Part shown: positions 25,279 through 37,500 of the stretch, one piece after another
Layout: each line of letters opens with the position of its first letter
How positions within the stretch are numbered: position 1 is the stretch's first letter
Origin: Scatophagus argus
Lineage: Eukaryota; Chordata; Actinopteri; Scatophagidae
Reading direction: 5' to 3'
DNA length: 64,000 bases
NCBI RefSeq assembly: GCF_020382885.2
Contig: NC_058499.1
Location: 8,231,872 to 8,295,871 of the forward strand
Translations under genes and position numbers: made by a program
The notes under the pieces: model-generated
Databases searched by the model: none
What the model saw: only the letters and a program-made list of their open reading frames with translations
Told to the model about the DNA's origin: nothing

Positions 25279-27699
25279 CTCACAGTGCAATTTGTGATTG
25301 CACCACTGGACTGTGAAAACTTGACAGCCAACCAATCAGTGTACTCCGCAGAACGATCACTAAGTGGTCATAACATACTGTATTTATGACACAGCGTCCT
25401 ATGGGAAATCTGTTTTTGCTTTTACCTTCCTCCTGCTTGTGACTCCTCAGTAACAAGTCAGTCGAGCACAACTCACGAAGAGGACAAATAAAATAAACTC
25501 CAGGCCCATTCAGGAACGAACCCTCAAAACCTGCATAGTAGATTGCGCTTTTTAATGTACATGATATTTTATGCTTCATCGCCTCCAGGCCTTTCCTTTT
25601 GCTGCAGATCTCTGCTTTGAAGGAATCATGGTGCTTTGTTTTTCACCGCTTTCCTACATGGTCATGTGTTTTTTATTTTCTAAAAATTATGAGAAAAAAA
25701 TCTTGTTAATATGAATATGTTGTTATTGCTAAAGGTTCTAACCTTTTATTCCTTATTTGTTTGCTGATCCAAAGGATCAGGCGTCAACACATCTGAAGTA
25801 ATTGTGTATATAAAGCTGTGTATAGAATGCACCAAGAAGGCAATCGTGGGCAGCACTTGGTAATTCATGGATTCCATATTTTGGACAATTTAATGTGGAC
25901 AGAAAATGATGGTTAAGTCATTTGAAAATAAAAACACATTTCAGTCATGTTTCTCTAATTATTTACACATTTGAGCTTTCATTTTGATTAAGAATAGTGG
26001 AGCTGATACTGAATACCTCAGCAGGTTCTTCAGTGATGTAATGATTATATTATATTTGCACGAATCAAGTGAAGCTTTTCAGACTCTGCATTATAATAGG
26101 CTCTCTGTGTGGATGAAGAGAGGGGATGTAATTTCTGTTTTTATATTTGGTCTGGTTTACTGCACACCTGTATTAAAAGGGCAGGGTTTTTTTCCTGTAT
26201 GTCATTGCTGCCAAAAGAGTTTTTATGCAAAAATAATAGCCATGACTACCTAAATCCTGTGCCATTTTGGTTTGTTAAGTGTTAAGTGTGCAGACAGAGT
26301 ATAGAGTATTCAAAACCTCTCTAGTACGGTAAGCTAATCAAGCACTGCTGAAGTTGGTCTTGTGCACACGAGCGTTTGATCTTGCAATGAGCACAGGAGC
26401 AAACAAGTGGTCTTTTCCTCATCGAACGTACTAATCCGCAGTTTGGCACGTGTTCATCAGCCCACTCTGCAGTAGCTCAGACTTGATGAGTCTCTGAGTT
26501 TATTAAATAAACATATGAAGAAAGCTCGGTGACGTTACTTCCTGGAACTGCCTGTGTAAACACTGCAGATTGTTTACATGTCTCTTCTGAATTAATAATG
26601 CAAAATCTGTATGCTGCCCCAGTGACTTACTGTGGCGTTTCGTGTCGCGTGACGTGAAGGTGGAAGAAGTCGCACGGTGCTGTGCAAGGGACTAGACTTT
26701 CAGTGTGCGTTATTAGCCAATCAATTTTTCATAAGGGCTCTGTGGATATGTGTGACCCGAGGACAGCGACTGTAAGCTTTCTTTTGCTGTGTGTCCAGCT
26801 AATTAAAGGCACCGACAGGACCATTAAAACTTGATAACCAGATGAATGATATTGTCTGCTGATGTATTTAACAGCCTGTTGTCCACTGTATCCTGTGGTT
26901 TCCTTATTTGGTTCTCCACAGGCCTATCATATCTCTACTTCCCTTTACCTGCCCTCTTTGGGTGATCTGTTCAAACAAAGGAGGATTCAGTTGGCATCTT
27001 TGTTTACAGACTGCTTAAAAACAAACGCTTATTGTCTGTAACTGTAAAGGCTAAGTGAGCTCTGATGCAACACATGCTTTTGTGTTCACAGATAGGTGGA
27101 TTAGCTCATTCCAAGCCTGTTGATCTGTTCTCTTGGAATCTTACTGTTAAACAAACTGACTGAACTGGTTTTATGAGAAATAGCAAGAATCAAGAAAGTT
27201 TCAAGAAGTTTTCTCTTGTTGATATAGCTTTAATGATAATAATAAAATTACATTAAAAGGCCAGCCAATAGCATCTCAGCAGTGTCCAGTCTTGTTACAG
27301 CAGAGAATAATACATACTATGACATCAAGAAATTGTGGGTAATTTCACATAAACACCAGAACAGACGATTACTTAACGGCACTGTAAAGCACAACAGCGA
27401 CCAATAACGGCACAGATGATTGTGAGCGGAGTGAAAAGGTGGATGAAGCTACAGCCTGTTTTCAGCTGCCCTCCCTGTAATATACAACCTGTTTTTCATG
27501 AAGAGTATGAGACAAAAACTTAAAGTATCACCACTTCCTGCACCACTTCCCGGCCAGCGTGGCATTCTGGTCATATATTTTAACAGAATATTTTTGAGCT
27601 TACTTTTTAAAAATTTTCAGTTCCTCATTACAGCCTACAGCACCTACGGCATCTTCACCACTTTAACTGAAACAGTGATTATTTTTACATTAGTGCTCA

Positions 27700-27990
27700 C
27701 AATTGCAACATTGGTGGAAAATAACAAAGTACGTTTACTCAAGAACTGTGAAGTATACTTTACTTGGGTATTTCCATTTCATGCCCCTTTTATTTCTACT
27801 CCAAAGGGAAATATTGTACTTTTTACTCCACTAGCGAGAGGCTATTTGACAGATTACAGGTTCAATTACCCGGTGACTAATAGAGCAGGCTACTCAATCA
27901 GCTGCATGTTAGCTTTTATTTGAGGTACATCTCTCTGATAATACTTTTGCTTTTAACTGAATATTTTCAGATTAAAGTACTATTTTCAAA
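27700..27990. repeat. teleost dispersed repeat (TGGTGGAAA...AAGTA type)
   Basis: Contains TTGGTGGAAAATAAC, then GTTTACTCAAG, ACTTTACTTGGGTATTTCC and GGGAAATATTGTACTTTTTA. I recognise this word series as a very common teleost interspersed repeat, probably a non-autonomous DNA element, but cannot name the family. The 141-codon open frame running through it (27498-27923) is not a gene. Confidence 0.55.
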
Positions 27991-28386
27991 CAAGAAATTT
28001 CAAGAAATAAAACCTGAGTACTTCTTCAAACACTGATTAAGTGTAATGTGTAAAGAAAAAGGCCTCATTAGCAAAAATATATACATATATGAACAGTTTC
28101 AAACTTGATTTATTTTCAATTTTCAGTCCCCAAAAGTGGAGCTCAGACACTCTTATTTGAAACTCATTCATCACAAGACACACTTTAGGTGAAAACATTG
28201 TGGGAATATAATGATGTAAAGGCATAATTAATCTATACTCATATTTAAGTTCTTAAATATTCCTATTTCAGGAGTTCCCGTTGATCACAAAGCCCGTTTG
28301 TTTTGTGTCTTTTTGGCAGCTTGTTGAGGCGGTTAACCCCTCCTCTCTCGGCCGCCCCGCACACAGAAATAGGCGGGGTTTGGGTT

Positions 28387-28412
28387 CACACACACACACA
28401 CACACACACACA
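28387..28412. repeat. (CA)n microsatellite in the tmcc3 promoter region
   Basis: Thirteen CA units about 175 bp upstream of the tmcc3 start codon, followed by a (GA)n run near 28466. Confidence 0.95.
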
Positions 28413-28588
28413 GTTTCTGTATGTTGAAGGGAGCAGCCAGTGAGTGTGTGTTCAGTGTGTGTCTGAGAGAGAGAGAGAGACACAGACGGTGTTAAACATG
28501 GAAACGAGGTTAGGCGTGAGTCGAAAACTAGTTCTGGTCCTGAATTGAAGAGCCGCACCTCCTAGCAGACCACAAACACGGGATTATT

Positions 28589-31500
28589 ATGCCCAGCGCC
28601 AACGTGTCCGTGCGAAGTTTATATGAAGTAGAGAAATACCTCGGCAGCCGGATGGTGAGTGTCCTCACAGCGTGATGTTTGACGGACGGCGGGTCCCGTG
28701 CGGTACCAGCGGCTCATTGTTGTCTGTTGCTCTGCGCGTCATGTGAAACCAGCAGCTGCGCCGTTTCGAAGCGGCACATTTCTGCCCACAAAGAGCCTTT
28801 AACCCCGCGACACAAAATCAGGCAGAGTAAGACAGAAAGACTTTACGGTCTCCATGTGTCCTGTCACTGTAAACTGAGTCAGTCCCGCTCGGGACATCAG
28901 GGGTTTGTCCACATATTCGACCAAACGGGACAGTAATCGTCGAGTGCTGCCCTGCATCGACATTAGTGCTGATACTGAGGTTGTTTTCCGTATTGATTAA
29001 TGTTTTATCGATTATTTGATTCGTTGATTGGTGCGGTAGTGTCATAAAACAGTGTGGAGGGAGGATTCTCAGAGTTGATGTCGTTTTTAAAAAAAAATGC
29101 TTATTTTGTTAAAAAAAAAAAGGAACAAAAGTCTCCAAATATTTTTCAGTGCAAGAAACAGTCAAAGAAAGTTGGATCCGGTGAATTTTGTTGTTATAAA
29201 ACGATCAAAACTAGCACTGTTGGTCTCTTGGTTGTAGTTTATGCAGACTTACACGGTGACTGACAAAAAATAAAATCACTGTGCATTGTAAGTAGCAGTG
29301 GTAGTTTTGAACTGAAACTGATGATGAACTGATGAATTTCTTTATGCTGCAGTTTGTACTGGACTTCAGGTGTTTCTAATATTTGCCCCATTTTGCGTCT
29401 TTTAGGCCACAACAGCAGCACAGCTGAGTAGCATCCGGCATCAGTCTGTGGTCTAACATACACTAGAGTCAGTACAGCAGTAACTAAAGCAATTATCTAA
29501 ACAGAAACGGAAAAACTAAGGGTTTTATTTTAGAGTTTTTGTACTGCATTCCACCTTTTATTAATAGTTTCCTGTTTTTGTGGCACCTTAATGTCTGATG
29601 TGTTTTTTCAGGGGTAAAAAAAAAGTAAAGTGAGAGATTTATTTTAACCATGGCAGCTGTTTACCATGATGCAGTGTGTAAAGTGTTTCAACAGTAGTCC
29701 TCGGGTCAGACAGTAACTTATTTTATGTCTTTACACAGAAATGTAGTATTTGATTTAATAAAGTTAGTTAGTTGCAGTGTGTACAACGTGTAACTCCTTC
29801 TGTCAACCCCCTCAACACCCCCTACACCAACAGATTTCTGGGGAAAACCGTCCAACCATTCGCTTATGTTAAAGTATGGTGTTTAGAAAAATCCCCTACA
29901 GGCGAGTGTGTGAGTACAGCTTTGTGTTTCGGTGACACAGAGGAGAGGGATGGTCAGTCATTTATCGTGCAGCAGGTTGTTTCTCTTTGCAGAATGAGCC
30001 TTTAGGCTTGCCACCTATTGTCTGCAAAGGTGGAGCACGAGCTTTTGATCTACTCACCAATGGGATCGTGCATCCCAAAGGGGGCTCTTCGAGGTCTTCT
30101 TTGGCCTGGTTAGATCTTCATAAAACCTCCTTGCTGCCCCGTGAGCAGCTGCAGATACTTGAGATTAAAGTGAAGCACCAACTCTTAAAATAAATTAATG
30201 AAATCAGTATCTTTTTCCCCCCCAGAAGCAGAATTGTATGCAAATGATTAGAACCAGCCTCTTAAGTAAACAATTAGACAGTTGTGGCATATCGGCTATC
30301 AGAGTGTAACAGAACAACACATCCAAAGTTTTGGCAGGTTTTTTTATCAAAGGAATTTGCAATTATGTTTTTCCTCCTTTTGTTTGCCACAAATAACATT
30401 CCAGTTTGGTTCCTCAAAAAGCCATTGTGCAGCCAATATGGTGGGTTAGAGGCCAAAGATGACGCAACACCTCAGTTTGAGTGGCTTGGTTCCAGAAATG
30501 GTCCTTAACCCTCGCTGAACGGGGACTCTGCTGAAATTTATGTGCCGTTTCTCAGCGACACGTCTGTCCTAACGTGAACCGTGTGCTTTACCTGTATGAC
30601 TCTTTAACAGTCATGTGACCGGGAAAAGCCAAACATATTAGCGCTCACATGAGTGTAATTAGTAACCTTTTAATATGCTGTGTTCTGTATTCTGTGTGAA
30701 TCCAATGCTGCATACATCATTGGCTAAACTCACTCTCTCACTTTGAATCAGTATATTGAACGCTGCATATTTATCTTAATTGAATCCCATTCAATACTCT
30801 CCCAGTCCATGCGGGCAGGCAGACGCTGGGAGTGTTAATGGGCTATTGATTTAGTCCTGGACAGGCTTGTCAAGAGATAATAGTGAATACGTCTTAAGCG
30901 ATTCATTCCCCTGACCCCCGGGGGGGGGGATTAGTCATTCAGGAAACTCAAGACTTCAAACTCTGTTGCTATTTCTTTTTTCCTCTTTTATTCTGATGAG
31001 TGTGTATACCGTTTGGCCTCTGAAGAAAGGTTTTGCAATCAGTGTGGCCACATAGGCAGCTGTGGGGTGCAGATGAGAGGAGGAGGAGGAGGAAGAGATG
31101 TTGGGTCAGCTTTCTGACTACAATCAAAGATGTGCTCCCTGTCGCCCTCACTCTCCCCCCTCTCTGGTTTTCTTCCCGTTTCCCCGTGTGAGCTCTGAGT
31201 GGGAGAGTGTCTGTATCCATGAGGATCAGTTGGAGGGAATACCAATAAGCACCACAGGCTTCTTCCCCTCTGTGGTTCAGTTCTCTGCTGAAGGGACGGT
31301 TTTGTTCCATCTCAATGAGTGCGCCAGCTCTATTGCCGTGTGTGTTTGTGTTTTTATTTGGAGTGCACAGAGACACAGACGGAGGGAAGGCTAAACAAAT
31401 GCCATCCCATGTACCACACACCACAGCTTGATCATTTTGGTCTCAGTCCTTCATTTCGCTGCAGACAGCGGTTCTCGTAGTTGCAGCGTCTGTATGCCTA

Positions 31501-34500
31501 TATTTATTAACTGATGGTTTCAGCAGATTAGAGTTGCGACTGTATGTACTTAACATCATTACTTCCTCATAACAGGAACAGTGCCTTCCTGTTTGCATAA
31601 GAAAGCGTCTGAGGTTTCAATAATGTGAACAGGGTGCAACAGCAAGTTTAGTGAGAAGTACGCTCAGTTTATTTCACCAGTACTTCTCATTATTTAATGC
31701 ACAACCACCGCGAACACACTCATTTCTTAATTATTTGTGTGCCTCCACCTCAGGACGCTGAATCGCTGCCTTGCCTCGTTCTTCTTCTGCTGCAGTGGGC
31801 AGATGAGGTCTGTTTTTGCATGACAAACTGAATCACTAACTAGATCATTGATCCAAGAGAGAGCACATAGCGTTGTGAGATACACAGCATCTGTGGTTTC
31901 TATCAGGGTTTGCCCCCAAAATGTAGCCAAGGTTTAGGCAAATTTTAGCATACAGCTCTGCAGTGTTGGGTTAAGATTGAGGCTAATGCTGCGGGATCCT
32001 TATGCTATGCTGTCTAGTGAAGTCAGAGTTTATTAAATCGGTTGTGGAGTTGGACAGACGTTGTGTGCTATGTAGGACAGAGGGGGGGCGGCGGCTCACA
32101 CAGTGCTGAGGTGTGAGGGAGGCTGCCCGGGGGGGGGGCACACAGGCCTCCTGTAGATCCCGTCGGTGGAGATGATGATGATGATTGGGATGATGTGTGC
32201 CGCTGTGCTCTGCTTGGGAGCGTCCTCCCTTTGTTCTGTTCTTGTCTGCTTATCTGTTTTGGTTTCTGTGCCACTCCCACTTTCCGTCTGTCTCTCTTCT
32301 GCTCTACTGACACATTAATATCAGTAGGTGAGTCAGGCGGCAGTGGGCGTATACCTGACTTGTTAATTTCCGAGACAACATTTTATCACATTTATGCATT
32401 TTAAGCATTTGATCAGGCAGATTGGACCTCAGCTTTTAAATCCCAAAGCATTAAGGACACTTGCACAGGTCACCATCTCATCAGACTTCAGCCAAGGTTG
32501 AATCTGTGACCCCCTCAGTTAAGGACCTTCCACCTAACTGTCAGACTGTACCGCCGCCATCTGCTGTGCTGTAGCAGCTTTTCCTCTTGTTACCCCCCCC
32601 CCCCCCCCTTCAGTCCTCACACTGCTTCACCCTCCCACCTCAACAACCCCTGGAGAACGCCTGCATAAGTGTTTGGGAGAAATGGAGTGAAAAGTAGGGC
32701 AGCTCCTCTGCAAATTTGGGAGGACATTTTCATCAGCATGAGGCTAATTCATATCGCGGAGCCACTCATCCAGAGAGACCCTCAGATTGCTCCAGCAGTT
32801 AGACAGCAGAGGAAGAAATCCTGAGTAGCAGTGGCGGCAGTGGAAATAGGCTTATTAAATTGAAATCGTACAGTTTTCGCAGAATGTCTTGTCAGGAAAT
32901 TGTTATACTCTTTTTTTTTTTTTCCTTCTACTTTTTTGGGGGGTTGCAGTGCGTCTGAAACATCTGGGTTGTGTTACTGGTGTTATTTGAGCTGCATTTC
33001 ATGAATCAGGCCTCATGCTTCCAAAAGCCATTTTGTTTTTGCAACATTCCAGCTCTGTAATACTATTTTGGTTTGACTCTACTTGCATGAGTGTGAATGT
33101 GTAAGGTGTATCAATACTCCTCTCAAACATCTCCCACTCCTGTCAAGCTTTGCTTTTGCTGCAGGCCTCAGCACTGACCCATCACTTGCTGCCAGGTCGT
33201 AGCTTGATCTGTTTTACACTCATTCCGTATCTATGATAAGGCATTACCTGAAGCAGTAATCTGCTCTGCTCTGTGTTTGGCCTCTAATGCTACAGAAGAG
33301 GCTCTTGCATAACATTTAAGAGTTGAGACTGGTGGTGGGAAAGAGCCTGAGGAGTTAGCTAAGTTCCAATCCTGCAGAAATAGCATGCAGTCCAAGCTGT
33401 CTGGTCAAACAGGCAGCTCTTTGTGTTTGAAAACTAAAAGGACTGGGTAATATGAGCAGCCTACACACAAGCCTGCCCTCCACTTCGGGAAGGAGGATAT
33501 TAGGCTTCTTTTTCTCTTGTATGACAAACAGGTTTGACAAAAGCTTATGTGTGAACCTGATTGTTTTGACAAGAGATATTGCACGCATTCTGGAAGGAGC
33601 AGGATTGAGATTGGGTACTGGGCTCCTCAGGCTATACGTCAGGCCAGTGAATCCATATGCAGCAGTTAGGTCATCAGAGTCCTGAACAGAGCAGAGGTAG
33701 GATATGACAAAGTGTGCTTTTTTCTCTCCATACAAAGAGTCCTGTGTTGAGGAAGGACAGATGCCAGAGAGGGGGAGAGATTGGGCTGAAGGCAGAGGCT
33801 GAGATACCCCAGGCATGCTTCTAGAAAAGAAGCGTGTCATTCTCTGGTTCCAGACTGTACATAAAAACTATATGTATTATGTATGTACAGTATAATTATT
33901 GACACAATTTGTACATGCGTGTAACAACGATACTACAGTTCACAGCCATTGACGCTGTACTTAGGTCTGGCAGTGTTTTGAGGTAAATGTTAATGATAGT
34001 GTGGTAACTGATGCTGATGTTTAGCCTTTATTATTCACCATCTTAGGTTTGCATGTTAGCCACCTAATACATGCTGTAGGTTCTTATCGTCCTTATTGAA
34101 GTTTTAGCTTGACGCTCGTCTGACTCTCTTGCATCAACAGGCTCCAAAAAATAAATCCACGAATCCACTTCTTGATTTTAACTGTTTACTTGAAAACTTA
34201 AAGCAACATTACAAAACATAAAATATGTCCACAAAATTAAGACTTGCAGGCGTTAAGATAGAAAACGAGAGCGAAAACAAGAGCGAGAACGAGGTCAAAA
34301 AACTATTTCACTCCAATCTTCCTTTCCTAGTCCAACTGACCCCGCTCCCATGGCAACCAAGGTCACATTCACCCCACTGGTGGTTCCCCTAAATGTCAAA
34401 ATAAAAGCGCTCTCTTACCAATATACATCACTGAAATGCACATATGTAAATAGTATTTACATCTTTTTCCAATCATGAAATTACAAATTATATTTCTTAT

Positions 34501-37500
34501 TTATAAATTTGTATCTTTTACATGAAAACTATTTTAACCAAAAATAAACTGCATTTAGGCTCCTACATTACCGGCCCCTAATTGTTATCAATGCCTTGAA
34601 ACAATTACTCAAATTTAAATCAAAGGAGCCTAATAACACACTCTTTGTATTATCTAACTTTAAGCTCACGTAAGTCAAAACTAAATAACATTTGAAGTAC
34701 AGCACACAACTTTATCACACTATCACCAATGGAAAAGGATATGTGAAAGTCCATTAATCAGTCTCTGACTCTTGCAGCAGGCACAGCTTGGTTACTGGGC
34801 GCAAGAGCTCGTTGGTCCGGGTCTTGACCTTCACCTGCCGAACGATACCTCTCCGATCTGGAAAAACTTCTGTGATCCTTCCAAGCGGCCAGGAGTTTCT
34901 AGGAGATGTGTCGTCGACAATCAGCACCACGTCACCGACGCAGAAGTTTCTTTCCAGCGTTATCCATCGTTGGCGCTCTTGTAGTTGCATGAGGTATTCT
35001 CTGCACCAGCGCTTCCAGAATATGTCCGAAAGGTATTGAACCTGCTTCCATCTTCGATTTGTATACTGATCGTCTTTGCTGAACACTCCTGGAGGCAGCT
35101 CAGGCTTGACTTTCAGTAACAGAAGGTGATTAGGGGTTAAGGCCTCTAAATCATTGATGTCAGAAGACGCCTTGGTAATGGGCCTACTGTTTATGATGGC
35201 CTCCGCTTCGCACAACAAAGTGTGTAGGCTTTCCTCATCCATGACTTGCTCTTTCACTGTGGCGTTCAGAATCTTTCTCACTGAGCGGATGAGCCGCTCC
35301 CAGGTTCCTCCGTGGTGGGAACCTGTCGGAGGGTTGAAGTGCCACTGTACACCTTTCTGTTGTAGGTGCCTCTCAATCTTGTTGGTGTTCCATTCACTTA
35401 TCATTTTCCTCATTTCACTTTCGGCTGCTCTGAAGTTCGTCCCGTTGTCTGAATACATTTCTCTGACTTGTCCTCTTCTTGCTATGAATCTTCTAATTGC
35501 GTTCAGGCATGCATCAGTGTCAAGCGAGGACGCAACTTCCAAGTGCACTGCTCGAACAGCAAGACACGTAAAAATGACACCGTATCTCTTTACATGTCCT
35601 CTTCCTCTTTTCACCAGGAATGGGCCGAAATAATCAACGCCAACTCGCGTGAATGGAGGATCATCAGGCAGAACTCTGCATGTTGGTAAATCTGCCATGA
35701 GTTGTTTGCCAGCTGTGCCATGCAGCTTCTTGCAGCTGATGCACTTAGACAACATTCTCCTGATGGCTCCATTTGCTCCAGGGATCCAGAATCTCTGCCG
35801 CAACTGAGCCAGCATGTGATTCCTTCCTGCATGTGCTGTTACATCATGAATGTGTCTAAGAATGAGCCTTGTGACGTGTGAGTCTTTTGGCAAGATGACT
35901 TGTTGCTTGCAGTCGTCTGGCATTGCAGCACGGCTCAGCCTACCTCCCACTCTCATGAGTCCGTCTTGTACCACTGGGTTCAGCTTGCGAAGCGAACTAC
36001 ATTTCTTCACCCTTTGTCGTTCATTTAGCATTTCCAGGTCTTCTTGGAATCCTTTCTTTTGTGTGTATCTTACAATTTCTGTCTCTGCTTTCGTGAAGTC
36101 TTCACAGGTAAGTCTTGTTCCTTGGAATTTTTTCTTGAATCTGTCCAATCTTTCCTTGCTTGACAAGCTTGGTTCCTTCCTTTTGTTTGCCTTTAGCTCT
36201 TTCAGCAGATCTTTCAATTTCAGGTACCAGGCTACAGCGCGTTTCAACTTTGTCCAGGATGAGTAGTACAGCATCAGCTGGTCCAGCGGGTCCTTGAAGT
36301 CTTGCACTTGTACAGCATGAGATTGAACCTTTTTGACCTCTGGGTCATCCACGTGTATCATTCCAGGATCTGGATTCTTTGGCCATTGGTCTTCCTCGCA
36401 GTGCAGGAAATCTGGTCCGGAAAGCCAGCTTTCACACTCCAAGAATGCTTCGACCGACTGACCTCGGGACACAAGATCCGCTGGATTTAGGTTGGTATTG
36501 ACATACCTCCACTGCGAAGCCTGAGAGTGCTGCAGGATGGCTGACACCCTATTGGCCACGAAAGTCTTGAATCTGGAGCTTTCACTGTTCAAGTACTTAA
36601 GCACAACTGTGCTATCTGTCCAATATACTGAGTCATGGAGTTCCAATTCAAGCTCTTTCTTCAACAGCTTGTCCATCTTTACTGCAACTGAAGCTGCAGT
36701 TAACTCCATCCTTGGTATGGTCGGGGATTTCAAGGGAGCTACCCGTGCCTTCGCCATCATCAAAGAGGACTGGGTCTCACCGGCTAAGGAGCGTAGTACA
36801 AGGTAGCTAGTTGTTCCATAAGCATCTTCACTTGCATCAGCAAAGTGGTGTAGCTGAGCAAAGACTGGTGCACCAAACGCCTCCATCTTGATGCATCTGT
36901 CAACACCAAACCCCTCTAGCTGTTGCAAGTCAGACGTCCACTTAGTCCATTCCTTTATGACATCTGCTGGCAGGCTGTCATCCCAACTGTACCTTTGCCG
37001 GCACAGATCTTGCAGAATTTTCTTGGCGGGCAATACCACTGGAGCTATGAGCCCCAGAGGGTCAAAGATCGAGCTCATGAACGAGAGCAGGCCTCTCCTG
37101 GTGTGTGGACGGTCTTTGATGTTGATCTTGATCTTAAACTGATCCGTCTCTGCACACCATTGGATTCCCAATGCTCGCTCCATGGGTAAACTGTCCAAGT
37201 TCAAGTCGAGATCTTGAAACGTTTGAGCTCGCTCGTCATCAGGAATCGAGTTGAGCAACTTTCTGCTATTGCTTGCCCATTTGGTTAGCCGAAAACCACC
37301 TCTTGCCAGCATGCCTCGCAAGTTGGAGCACAGAGTGACTGCTGCATCCTCATCAACTACTGACTTGAGGCAGTCATCCACATAGAAGTTCTTCTTCACT
37401 GTGGTGGCAGCTTCTTGCCCGAATTCATCCTCGAAGTCAGCTGCACACTTCTGCAGAGCGTAGGTTGCAACGCTTGGCGACGAGGTCGCACCAAAGATGT

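Larger units (their letters stand above)
25279..28588 (+). other. nr2c1 3' UTR, intergenic DNA and tmcc3 promoter
   Basis: The nr2c1 3' UTR runs to about 25950 (AATAAA at 25927-25932). The middle is AT-rich with one dispersed repeat (about 27700-27990). I looked for ndufa12, which sits between the human orthologues, and saw no trace. From about 28310 the sequence becomes CpG-rich, with (CA)n at 28387-28412 and (GA)n at about 28466-28480, and leads into the tmcc3 first exon; this is the likely tmcc3 promoter and 5' UTR. Confidence 0.5.

Noticed and set aside
27498..27923. 141-codon frame before tmcc3
   Set aside because: It lies across a common dispersed repeat and has no splice or domain support.
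25279..28588. ndufa12 between nr2c1 and tmcc3
   Set aside because: Expected from human gene order, but no matching protein piece was seen in any frame.
30969..31424. 151-codon minus-strand frame in tmcc3 intron 1
   Set aside because: No recognisable domain and low-complexity Leu/Pro runs; consistent with chance.
33355..33840. 161-codon minus-strand frame in tmcc3 intron 1
   Set aside because: No homology, no splice pattern and no coding-like composition.
34568..34753. Envelope-like gene after integrase
   Set aside because: Only 186 bp lie between the stop codon and the 3' LTR, too short for an envelope.
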